Assembly: GCA_937928545.1 (NCBI GenBank) | Contig: CALGJQ010000034.1 | Coordinates: forward strand, 1-54,070 | Direction of reading: 5' to 3' | Source: an uncultured Verrucomicrobiales bacterium | Lineage (GTDB): Bacteria; Verrucomicrobiota; Verrucomicrobiia; Verrucomicrobiales; Akkermansiaceae | Length of the DNA: 54,070 bases | In this document: positions 1-9,700 of the stretch, one piece after another | Layout: every line of letters starts with the position of its first letter | How positions within the stretch are numbered: the stretch's first letter is position 1 | The notes under the pieces: generated by a model | The model's input: only the letters and a program-made list of their open reading frames with translations | Database searches by the model: none | Told to the model about the DNA's origin: nothing | Position numbers and translations under genes: made by a program

Positions 1-680
1 AGTTGGTGATGAAGAAGCTGAGCGGCCCGATAGCCGAGTTCTTGGGCGGGGAAGGCTAAGGAGGAAATCCCAGGCTCGCTGAGACCGCAGTTACGATCAT
101 CAGCAAGGGATACAATGAGTGGACTTGGGAGGTGATTGATCTCGGCGAGGCGATTGATCAAGAGGGCATGTGTGCAATCTGGAACAATGACTCCGAGGGG
201 TGGGGAGGTTGAGTCGATGGCTTGGGGAATGGATTCGACGCTGGGACTGATGAGCTCAAGATTGAGGGAGGCGGCGTGGGATTGGAGGGACTCGATGAGC
301 TTGGGTTCTTGAATCTCGTGCAACATGATTCGGCGGCATCCTTGTCCAGCGAGATGTTCGAGGGCTGAGTATGTGGCTTTAAACGGACTAAAGGTTATGG
401 AGGAGATTTCAGCGTCAATTTTGTTGAGGGAGACTTTGGTGGAGCATTTATTGAAAATGGCAGTTTCAGCGGGATTGGCAGGTGGATCGAAAACGAGGCA
501 CGCTTTTCCAGCCCACTGGGAGGGGTTTGGGATGTGGTGGTAGCAGGGAAGGTTGATCCCATACAATTTCCAGTCTGACGATTCTTTGATGTAGTTTCGG
601 AGGCCTTGAAGAAGGCCCTCGAAGTGGGGATTGCTAGGGTTGATGAGAACCGCGATCGTCTGCTGGTCGGTTTCTATCAT
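1..680 (-). CDS. XylR-like sugar-sensing regulator, sensor domain (partial, cut by window edge)
   Basis: An uninterrupted minus-strand frame runs from ATG at 680 to the left edge (226 codons, no stop). Its ATG overlaps the stop of the upstream FecR/discoidin gene in an ATGA junction, so translation is probably coupled. The protein opens directly with a LacI/periplasmic-binding-protein-like fold: a first strand reading IAVLINPSN, a helix with FEGLLQGLR, and later GVIVPDCTHALLINRL, a loop with SLADD, and FPAQELGYRAAQLL, which resembles the end of a LacI-type ligand domain. There is no N-terminal HTH, so the best family guess is the XylR type, in which the sensor comes first and an AraC-type HTH follows at the C-terminus; that part lies outside the window. 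The ligand is unknown. It could also be a stand-alone binding domain. Confidence 0.72.
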   Translation of the reverse strand, partial: MIETDQQTIAVLINPSNPHFEGLLQGLRNYIKESSDWKLYGINLPCYHHIPNPSQWAGKACLVFDPPANPAETAIFNKCSTKVSLNKIDAEISSITFSPFKATYSALEHLAGQGCRRIMLHEIQEPKLIESLQSHAASLNLELISPSVESIPQAIDSTSPPLGVIVPDCTHALLINRLAEINHLPSPLIVSLADDRNCGLSEPGISSLAFPAQELGYRAAQLLHHQ

Positions 681-2119
681 GGGGCTGGGGTGTCTGGAGT
701 TGGGGTGGATGAAAGAAGTTGCTCTTTAATTGATGAAGGGGTGTTGGGTCCAAAAATTCTAATTTCGTTGAGTCCGGCAGACGTTGAGGAGGTTTCTGCT
801 CGATAGAAGGTGTGAATTTGTAGTTTTAGGTATCGGGCCAGATGAGCTTGGAAATTAAAGGTCTCGGCGGGTGGCGAGGAATCTGCAGTGAGTTTGTGTT
901 GGATTTTTCCGAGTTTTCCGGAAGTGATTCTTTGATACTCCTGACCATTGTTTGAGGTGAAGAAGCTAAATTCCTTGGTTCCCCGGTCGCGATGATGGCG
1001 ATTTTGAGTGTTGAGGAGCTGGAGGCAGTCGATGAGTTGTGGGCTTTCGAGGTCGATGATGATTTCGCCAATAGGGGACTCGTTCGAGGCGAGCCAGAAA
1101 GACCAGTTTCCCGGGAAACCGGTGTCATTGATGCGTCCGTCGGTGAGGTTTTCGGCGGGGAAGATTTCGCCATTGGCACCTAGGTAGGTAGAGGTGGAGC
1201 TGACTGGTTTTCCTAGGGCAAGATTGTGGACGTCTTGGCTTCGATAGCGGTTGATGCTGGCGGTTTGTTCGTAGCGATTGAAGTTAAGCTTGATGGGGCG
1301 TTGATCGACAGTTTCGGAGAGATCGACGTGGCTGAGTCTTCCGAGAAGTCCGAGGGTTTGGCCTTCGGTGATTGTCCTATTTTCGGAGGGTTGGTGGTCA
1401 CGAGGCTCGACCTTAATTTCACCTGCGAAGACTTCTGAGAGGATAACGTCATTGCCTGATTCATCGGTCCCCACTCCGATTCCAAAGCGGGTGCCGAGAT
1501 CTACGAATTTTCCGGCGGGGGTCCAGATCGTGAAGCCGTGACCTCGTTCGTCAACCTCTGCGCTGACCCGTCCTTCATGGATTTTAAGGAGCATTTGATG
1601 GACGGGTTCGAATTTGCAGGGGCCTTCGATAAAGACTTGGGAACCTTGGCCGATATCGAGTCGGAGGAAGCCTTCTTTAAGGTGGTAGGTCTGAGGATTC
1701 AGCTCCTGCCCTTGGATGGGTTGGGGAGAGTCAGGGTGCCACTTGGGTTGTGAGGCTTGGGTGAGGATGGTTTGAGTCGCGATGACAGGCGGACTTTGAG
1801 AGGGTGTTGGGTTGAAGGGTGGTTTTTGGATCAAGAAGATGGCGGCCAAAACAATGAGAGCGGCAATGGTGGAGAGGGTTGGAAGAGCGAAGGTTTTTTG
1901 AGTTTTTCGAGAGTGGAATTCCTCTTCTGAGGAGTCTTTGAACAGCCAGAAGAGCTGTGACTGGAGGGCGGCTTGCTCGCGGTAGTAGGCGCGGTGTTTT
2001 TTTGATGAGAGAAGAAGTGTTTGCAACTCGGCCGAATCTGGATGGGCGAGTTGCTGGTTCAGGAGATCGTTAACGAGCAATTTGAAGCGATCATCAATGG
2101 GCGAATCCATTTCTATCAT
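677..2119 (-). CDS. FecR-like anti-sigma/membrane protein with discoidin (F5/8 type C) domain
   Basis: A 480-residue protein. Residues 1-60 form a helical cytoplasmic segment of the kind seen at the N-terminus of verrucomicrobial and planctomycetal FecR proteins. A single membrane helix lies at about 80-97 (LSTIAALIVLAAIFLI). A FecR domain follows at about 145-240 (FIEGPCKFEP, VDLGTRFGIGV). A discoidin-like domain occupies about 299-457 (NLALGKPVSS, AENLTDG, FWLASNES, ARYLKLQI, LNEIRIFG); this fold often binds carbohydrate. The ATG sits in an ATGA overlap with the stop of the sigma factor gene and the stop overlaps the next ATG, so this is the middle gene of a three-gene unit. By family context it likely controls the sigma factor in response to an envelope or glycan cue; that role is inferred. 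Confidence 0.85.
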   Translation of the reverse strand: MIEMDSPIDDRFKLLVNDLLNQQLAHPDSAELQTLLLSSKKHRAYYREQAALQSQLFWLFKDSSEEEFHSRKTQKTFALPTLSTIAALIVLAAIFLIQKPPFNPTPSQSPPVIATQTILTQASQPKWHPDSPQPIQGQELNPQTYHLKEGFLRLDIGQGSQVFIEGPCKFEPVHQMLLKIHEGRVSAEVDERGHGFTIWTPAGKFVDLGTRFGIGVGTDESGNDVILSEVFAGEIKVEPRDHQPSENRTITEGQTLGLLGRLSHVDLSETVDQRPIKLNFNRYEQTASINRYRSQDVHNLALGKPVSSTSTYLGANGEIFPAENLTDGRINDTGFPGNWSFWLASNESPIGEIIIDLESPQLIDCLQLLNTQNRHHRDRGTKEFSFFTSNNGQEYQRITSGKLGKIQHKLTADSSPPAETFNFQAHLARYLKLQIHTFYRAETSSTSAGLNEIRIFGPNTPSSIKEQLLSSTPTPDTPAP

Positions 2120-2649
2120 GAGGAGCTAGCGGTTTGATGTTTGATGCACTTCAGTAAGGTCCGCCGAATGCGGTAGAGGGCTTGAGAGAGTGAGCCGACA
2201 GGTCGCTTCATGGTTTTAGCGATGTCTTCGACGGAGGCTCCTTGGCGATATCGGTTGAGGATGAGGTCGCGTTTTTTTCCGCTGAGGCGGGCAAGGCAAG
2301 TTTCGAGGGCGAGGAGATAGTTTGATTTTTCGGGCGAGTCTTCCTCAGATTCGCTTGCGAGAAGCTCGACGAGTTCCTCGTTGAGGACGAGAGGGTCGCG
2401 GGATTGATTCCGCATTGCGGCGAGAGTCTGAAAGCGGGCGATGCTGCGGGCCCACGGGAGAAACTCGCGAGATTCATCGAATTCATCGACCTTACGCCAA
2501 AGGACGATGTTGGTTTCTTGGAGGATGTCATCAACTTTCCCAAGATTGGGATAGAGCGAGTAGATGTGACGGTAGAGGGCGCTTTGTGCCGCACTTAGGT
2601 CAGTGACAAAGCGTTCCTTTTTTTGGTCCTGTGGGTTGGAAGGTTCCAA
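2116..2649 (-). CDS. ECF RNA polymerase sigma factor (Rhodopirellula/Verrucomicrobium type)
   Basis: A 177-residue ECF sigma factor. Region 2 spans about residues 27-88 (YRHIYSLYPNLGKVDDILQE, then FLPWARSIARFQTLAAMR, the usual WARSIARY-like helix of this subfamily). Region 4 spans about 114-170 with an HTH reading GASVEDIAKTMKRPVGSLSQ followed by ALYRIRRTLL. The length fits the family. The frame opens with TTG at 2649; no in-frame ATG lies between the upstream TAA and region 2, so TTG is the best start. The gene leads a unit with the FecR/discoidin protein and the XylR-like sensor, all joined by 4-base ATGA overlaps. Target promoters cannot be seen from this window. Confidence 0.92.
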   Translation of the reverse strand: MEPSNPQDQKKERFVTDLSAAQSALYRHIYSLYPNLGKVDDILQETNIVLWRKVDEFDESREFLPWARSIARFQTLAAMRNQSRDPLVLNEELVELLASESEEDSPEKSNYLLALETCLARLSGKKRDLILNRYRQGASVEDIAKTMKRPVGSLSQALYRIRRTLLKCIKHQTASSS

Positions 2650-2735
2650 ATGAGAAGAAGTGGTTATTAAACGTTACCAGAAACTGTGTCGATCTCACCG
2701 TATAAATGAATTTTTTCGTAAAATAGGGATGGGGT

Positions 2736-2942
2736 TTATCCGGCCCAACCGCGGCAGTCATGACAATCTCCGCCGCATCCCTCGCGGCCTGCGGAACTCA
2801 AGTGAGTGATGTTAAGTGCTTTGACCCATTCTGGGGTAATTTGAGGGATGTTGGGGCAGGCGCGGCCCGCAGAGAAAAGAGCTAGGACAGAGGCGAGGAT
2901 CTCTACGATGAAATTTGGGTTCGCTTCTGAGAGAGATGACAT
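2736..2942 (-). CDS. small Cys-rich hypothetical protein
   Basis: A 68-codon frame starting at ATG 2942, in the gap between the sigma factor unit and the divergent SanA-like gene, with no overlap with another gene. The middle is hydrophobic (VEILASVLALFSAG), and the last 17 residues hold a cluster of three cysteines and a histidine (CGGDCHDC), which could bind a metal. No family is recognised. It fills most of a 313-base gap, which favours a real gene, but length alone cannot prove it. Confidence 0.45.
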   Translation of the reverse strand: MSSLSEANPNFIVEILASVLALFSAGRACPNIPQITPEWVKALNITHLSSAGREGCGGDCHDCRGWAG

Positions 2943-2965
2943 AAGATCGCGGTATTCTGAAAGTG

Positions 2966-3631
2966 ATGATGAGGAAGCGAAAGATTTTTAAAGGGTTAGC
3001 TTGGTTGCTGGGCTTGGGTTTGCTGGGGCTGGTGGCGGCGTTTTTCTTGCTTTGGTATGCGGATCGAGCTGCGACAATGGCGGGGAAGGAGAAGCTATTT
3101 GATCAAGCAGAGGATGTGCCGGAGGCGCAGGTGGGTTTGGTATTTGGTTGCGCGAAGATTTATCAAGGGCGGCAGAATCTTTACTTCATGCATCGCATCG
3201 AAGCGGCGGTGGCGCTTTGGAAAGCGGGGAAGGTGAGGTGCTTTATCGTATCGGGAGATAATCACGCGCATGATTACAATGAGCCGCAGGATATGAAGGA
3301 TGCGATGGTGGAGAAGGGGGTGCCGGCGGAGAAGATTGTCTGTGATTATGCCGGCTTACGAACGCTGGATTCGGTGGTGCGAGCGAAGGATATTTTTGGG
3401 GTGGAGAGCGTGGTTTTGATCTCGCAAGAATTTCACAATGAGCGAGCGGCCTACCTTGCGGAATCGATCGGTTTGGTGGCCGTCGGACTGAACGCGCAGG
3501 CGGTTGGGGGCCCATCGGCCAAAAGAAACACGCGCCGCGAGAAGCTGGCGCGTGTGAAGATGTGGCTGGATGTGAATGTCTTGAAGACTGATCCGAAGTT
3601 CCGAGGGCAGCAGGAAGAGTTGCCGCTTTGA
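2966..3631 (+). CDS. sanA: SanA/YdcF-like DUF218 membrane protein
   Basis: About 221 residues with one N-terminal membrane helix (LLGLGLLGLVAAFFLLWYA), then a DUF218 domain. Key family features are visible: LVFGCAKI at the first strand, the FMHRIEAAVALWKAGKV helix, IVSGDN with the following YNEPQDM, GVPAEKIVCDYAGLRTLDS, and VVLISQEFHNERA. This order matches SanA, an inner-membrane protein linked to envelope barrier function and vancomycin sensitivity in enterobacteria; its reaction is not established. The frame opens at GTG 2963, but consecutive ATG codons at 2966 and 2969 are better starts. The small Cys-rich ORF is divergent from it. The next gene begins 88 bases downstream. Confidence 0.85.
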   Translation: MMRKRKIFKGLAWLLGLGLLGLVAAFFLLWYADRAATMAGKEKLFDQAEDVPEAQVGLVFGCAKIYQGRQNLYFMHRIEAAVALWKAGKVRCFIVSGDNHAHDYNEPQDMKDAMVEKGVPAEKIVCDYAGLRTLDSVVRAKDIFGVESVVLISQEFHNERAAYLAESIGLVAVGLNAQAVGGPSAKRNTRREKLARVKMWLDVNVLKTDPKFRGQQEELPL

Positions 3632-3719
3632 GAAGTATTTTCGAACTCTTACCCCTTCTTGATGTCTTAAGTTTTGGGCTTTCGACCGAGAGAGTCTTTT
3701 TGGAAGCGGAAGGTGGCTA

Positions 3720-6700
3720 ATGACTTTTTTCTTAGATAGAATCCCTAGAGAAGTTCGTTATTTTTATAACATTTTTATGATGAAGATTTTTGGGATTTTA
3801 CTTTGCGCGACGTCTTTTCTTTTTGCTGAGCCAGTCGGGAAGGCGGTGAAGTATCATGAGCTGTTGTTAAAGAATGCTGATAACGAGACCTTGATGGAGC
3901 GCTTTTTGAATGCGTGGTTAGACGAGCAGAGTCGGGAGGAACTTGAGAAATGGTTGGAGGCTGAGGTGGAGTCGGGTGGTGCTGCGGAGCGCCGGATTTT
4001 AGCGCGGTATCTCGATCACGTCGGGTTGGATGAAAAGGCTCTGAAAAACTATCAACTCGTTCTGAAGGAAGAACCAGAGGATGAGAAGACGATGTTGGCG
4101 GTGGCAAAGCTGCAAGCGGCGAGGTTGGACTTTGAGGGTGCTTTGAAGACTTTAGGGAATCGTGAGGATGTTGAGGCGGTGACTTTACGCGGAACCTACG
4201 AGCATCGCTTGGGGAATACGAAGGTGGCCTTGGCGCTATGGCGGGGCTTGTTAGAGAAGAAAGCGGGGGATCGAGAGCTGCGTGAGGATTTGGTGAGTTT
4301 GTTCCGAGAAGAGGGTTTGGGGAATGAGGCTCGAGAACTGCAGGAGGAATTGATCGCGATGGGGAAGGAGCCTTTTCAGCGCGCTTTGGATCAATTGGAT
4401 TTGGGAGATCTTCAGTTAGAGAATGGTTTGAAGGATGCGGCGCTGGCGAGTTATCGGGAGGTTTTGACGGTTTCTGGGAGTGGGTCGTGGATGGAGCGCG
4501 AGGCCTTGCACAAGTTGAGCGAGATCTTCCGGCAAGAGCGAGATGCCGCGGGATTGCGGGTTTTCTTGGCCGAGTTACGGGAGGCGATGCCGCATCGGCT
4601 TGTGTTGCAAAAGTCCTTTGCTCGCCAGTTAGTGATTACGGGTGAAGTGGATGAGGGGGTGGCGGCTTTTCGGGAGATTTTGCGCCGTACGCCAGGTGAT
4701 GAATCGCTGCGAATGGAGTTTGTCGAGTTGCTGGCTTTTGCAGAACAAGATGAGGAAGCGGCTGAAGAGTTGGAGGTGTTGATTGAAAAAGGAGCGACTG
4801 CAGAGCGCTTGATCCGCTTGGCCGAATTGAAGAAAAGCTTCGATGAAGAACAAGTAATGGGGACCCTCCGTGAGCTTGAGAAGCTGAAGAGTGTTGATGC
4901 GGCAGGATTGCTGGAAATGGCCCGGGTCTATGCGCGTTTCGATCTCGATGAAGAGGCGTTGCGGGTTTTGAAAGCGGGGCGTGGTAAGTATGTGGATTCT
5001 CGTGAAATTTCGGAAGCGCTCGCGGTTCTGTTGGTGGAGGAAGATCGGGAGGATGAGGCCTTGGCGATTTGGAATGAAATGGCGAAGAAGGGTGGCTTAG
5101 AAGAAGCGTTGAGAGTTGCGGCTAGTCTGCGGCGACATGGTCTGAGGAGGGAGGCATTTTCGCTGCTGGGGGAGCATCGGCAAGAGCTCGAGGGAACATT
5201 TGCAGGGCTGCGATTGTATTGTGATCTGGCTTTAGAAGTTGGGGAGGTCGAGCCGGCATGGAAGGCGCTGCGGAAGTTACTTACCTTGCCGGAGGTGTTT
5301 TCGGATTTGCAAGTTGCGGTGAATTTGGGCTCGGCGATTGGTCAGAAGCGCGGATTGGTTGGGGCCATCTCTGAGCTCGAGGGTGCGAAGACGGAAAATG
5401 AGCTTTGTCTTCTGGCGAGTTTACAACAGTTGGCGGGTCGTTTGCCAGAAGCGGACGCGGTGCTTGCGCAGGCTGAGGGTGAGTTGGCGCAGAGGCATCG
5501 GGTTGGTTTGCTGACTCGGCGAGGTGATTTCAAGGGAGCGATCACTCAGCTCCGTGGGCTGATTGGTGAAAGGATTTCGTTGGTGCAGCGGAGGCAGTTG
5601 CTTGACCTACTCGAGCGGCGAGGTGATTATGAGGGAGCTTTGAAAGAGGCGGAGCAGTGGAAAATTTCTTCCCCTGGAGAGGTACTGGCGTGGAGGAAAA
5701 AGGCGTCGCTTTTGACGAAACTGGGTCGGCGTGCTGAAGCGGCGAATGAGCTGAGGAGAGCTCGCAATGTCTTCGGAAGAGATGATGTGGATTTGACTCG
5801 CGAGTTGGCCAAGATGCAGCTGCCTTTGGGAAAGCATCGCGAGGCTTTGAGGCTCTATGAGCATTTGTTCCGCACGGCGAAGACGGATGGGGCTCGGCTG
5901 GGATATCTCGATGAGATGTACGCAGCGGCGAGGGAAGCGGGTTTGGATTACGAGATGATTTCGCGCTATGAGAAAGAGCACGAGAAGGCGAAGCGTGAGG
6001 TTTTCCCTCTCCGTGTGTTGGCTCAACTTTACAAGCATTCGCGAAATTCAGGTGCGCGTCAGGAGGTGCTGTTGAAGTTGCATCGCTTGTTACCAGATGA
6101 TGAGAAGGTCCTCTTTGAGTTGGTGGCCTTGGCAGATGAGAATGGCGATGCGACTGGAGCACGGCAGCTGCTGATGGACTACGCGGCGCGGACTCGTTCT
6201 GCGGCGATGTTACAGCGTTTGGCATCGATGCAGATTAAAGCGGGGGAGGTCGATGCGGGCTTGAAGATCCTGAGTGAAATCGCGCCTGATGAGTTGAAGG
6301 CTGAGGATCTGGAGGCGGCGGCGTTGCAACTCTGGCAGCTGGGGGAACACCAGCTTGTGTTAGCGTTTTTGGAGGAGAATGAAACTCTGGTGGGCGCGGA
6401 TTTACGTCTAAGGTTTTTGTATTCGGATTTTTTGGCAATGGTAGGCAGGTTCGAGGAGGCGCGGGAAATTTGGGTGGATTTATTAGGAGAAGAAGGTGCT
6501 CTGGCTAGGTCGCCGTCGGGGGCCGCTTCTAGGAAGGTTTTGGCCTATCGCAGGCCTTTAGTGCCTCCTGCAGATCGAATGCGACAATGGGATTGGTGGC
6601 GTCTCATAGATGTAGACTTCTTTAGGAGCCTTCCTCAAGGAAGTCAGAGTAGTATGTCGAGCAACTATATCCCGTCGGACACTCATGAATTGCGTTGGCT

Positions 6701-9700
6701 GAGTTTGGTGCGGTTGGCGAAGGTGAGTTCAGAAACTGATCCGAGTGGCGATTCCTGGGAAGTCTTTATAGAAAGGTTGAGCTATCCATGGCTGAATGAA
6801 GTTCGTGGTTGGGGGCTTCGTCCAAAGCCAGAGTCTCAGTCGGTGAAGGTGGATGAGGTTCAGAAAAAAGAGATCGAGATTACACCGGAGATTCGCCTCT
6901 ATAATTTGATTAAGAATCCGGAAAGTTCGAGGGAGGATTTCCTCAAATTGGCGGTGGAAGTTGTGGAGGAGAAGCCAGAGTTGGCAACGACTTGTAAGCT
7001 TCATGCATTGTACAAGTTACCCGAAGGGGAGGAACAGTTGGCGGCGCTGCAAGAAGTGGTGGATCTGATTGTCAAGGAGGATGTAAGTAGTAGAAATGCT
7101 CAGTATCTGATTCGGTTCATTGGACCTCAGTTAAATGTTGGTTTGTTTCCTTTGTTCGGGAAGGAGCACCCTTCGGTCCAACAACAAAAAATGCTGAAGC
7201 AGTTGGAGCCATTGTGGCAGAGTTGGGTGGAGAAAGCTGAGGCTAGGGATTTTGACGCAATAAATATGGGAGGGAGCTATTTTCCTTTGGCGGTGCAGCG
7301 CCTCTCTGGTGACCTTGCTGGATACTTCAAGAATCTGGATCGGCTTTTAAAGGCGAAAGTCGATGTGCATCGAGCGTCGAATAAGGTGACACGCTATTCG
7401 CAGCCTACGCGGGGTCTGTCAGATCATCATACGTTGTTGAATGACTTGGTATCTCGGCACCCGATTTATGCTCTCGTTTTTCGAGCTGATACGAGTCAAT
7501 TGACCCCTGAAGCTCTGCGTGAGAAAGCGCGTGAGTTGAATTGGATGCCCAAGGGGCACGAGAAGTTAGAGGAGTTCGCAAAAGAGATCCCACAGGTGAA
7601 GGATGGGCTCTTGCGTGCCTTGCTTTTTAGCAAAGTTGGATTGAAGGACGAGTTCTTGGCAGAGATGAATGAGCTTGCTGAGAAGGGAGGGCTAGAGGAG
7701 AAGCTTGATGCGATCGCCCTTCGTCAGGCTCCGGAAATCAGAGGTAACAATGAGGAGAGCTTGCGAGAGTTGCTGGCGATAGAGCGGGCTGGACTGAGTC
7801 CTGCTGAGTTAAGTTTGTTAGATGGGGTGACGCTTGGAGAGGCTCAAAAGAATAGGCAAGTTCAGAAACTAGACGAGGAAATGAAGGATGAACTGAGCAA
7901 AATCTTGGTTCAGTTCACAAAAGGGGCTGGTCGATCAAAGGCTTCGGCGCTGAGTTCCCTGCATCGTTCTCTTGGTTTAGAAATGCCTCAGCGGAGGAAG
8001 CAAGCTGGCGGGGCGAGACGGCAGCAGCACCAGAGCTATCGTCGACTCCTGAGTGCAAATGGAAGTGGGGATTCGAGAAGGGAAGAAAGCGAAGAGGAGC
8101 GGATAGAGCGCAATTTTTTAACGGAGCTCAAAAATGGTTTTTCTTCTAATTTTGAATTTGGGCGTGTGCGGGGATTGGTTAGAAAGGAAAACTACCGGGG
8201 TCTCAAGGCAAAGGCGCTCGCCTTGTATGAGCCGGGTGATTCGCGGAGTTATCTGAAGCGTCTTCGCTATGCGAAGCTTTGCTTGGCTTACGACGATCTA
8301 GAGCTTGCTCATAAGTTGTTGAAGGGCCTGAAAGAGGAGCGGCCTTATGACGATGATCTCGATGTGTTGCTCTTACTGGCGCTGGACGGGGATCAACGAG
8401 CTGCTGAATTGGATGAAATGTCGCGTGCTGGAAGTGTCGCTAAGGTGATCAGTTTGCTGAGATCGTTGGCAAGTGTGGTGGAGGATGAAGAGGCGTTCTT
8501 TAATACCTATGAGCGGCTTGTTGTTCTTTTGGAAAAGCGGGCAGCGGAGTTCGAGCAGCGCGATGCAAGTGCCATGCTACAAATATTCCAGAATTTTCAG
8601 AAGGTCTCAAAGGCTTTTGAAAAGCGCGCTCTCCATCCAATGAGTTCGCGTTTGCCCAAGGTGAAAGAAGGTCAGGATTCCAAGGTGGGGGATTGGGCAG
8701 TGCGCACTCGGCAGCGGAAGGTGATCCTTGATGCTTATGGTGAAATGCTGCGCTTGAGGAGTGTTCGAGATCAGGTGCTTCGGCAGCTTGCCAAGAGTAT
8801 GGAGGAGTTGCGGCTGAATGAGGGGAATGTGGAGTGGATGCTTTTTGAGGCGCTAGAGAAAGAGCCGCTGACGGAAGTGGATTGGAAGTCGAATCCTTTT
8901 GCAGGTTCTACCCATTATCGCTCCCGCTCTGGTGCGCAGCTTAGTTTTCAAAGTTTGCCTCTTAAGGCGGTGTTAGACTCGAAAAAATTCTCTGAGGAGT
9001 CAGTCGATGAATTGGTGAAGCATGTTTTTCTCAGTGAGAAGAAGGGTGCGTTGGTGAAGGCGTTTTTGGAGGGCGACGCGAGTGGAGTTAAGAAATTGCT
9101 GACAGAACATCAGAAAGAAAAAGAAGAGAAGCAAAAGAAGCTAACTCAGCAGGCTCTTCAGAAAACTAAGCAGGTTGACTCGCAGCAGCATTGGGTGACT
9201 GTTCTCGAAACCTTGCTAAGATCAGCGCGTTTGGAGGAGCCGATGGGGGAGATCTTGAGAAAGGCGATGGGAGATTTTGTGGATCAGCAGGAGCTAAGAC
9301 GAAGGGACGTTTTGCGGATTTGTGAACTGGGCTCATTGGAGGATTCTCTTGCCGCGTTGGAGAGCTTTGCGGCAGATCATTTTCCGGCAACTGAGTTTTA
9401 TGATGATTATCAAGAATTGAATAAAGCTCGTTTGGTCCCACCTGAAATTGAACGGAAAATAAGCGCGGGGCGGTCGCTCTTTGCGGCATTGATGAATGTT
9501 CCTCGGGCTTGGATTCCTTTGCTGACATTCTTGGAGACATCTGATCAGGTAGTATGGCTTCAGCTGGATGAGCAGAAAGTCCGAGCAGGACTCCAGCAGC
9601 GATTGGATGTGAAGTATAAGAGCGTTTTTTACGACCGTTTGCGGGCGGAAGGCTTCAGTGAATATGACGGCCTAGCCCTTTTGGGAGCAGAGAAGGTGAG

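Noticed and set aside
5542..6225. Minus-strand 227-codon frame inside the giant gene
   Set aside because: It is a shadow of the TPR gene, rich in Pro/Ser/His as expected from antisense of its codons.
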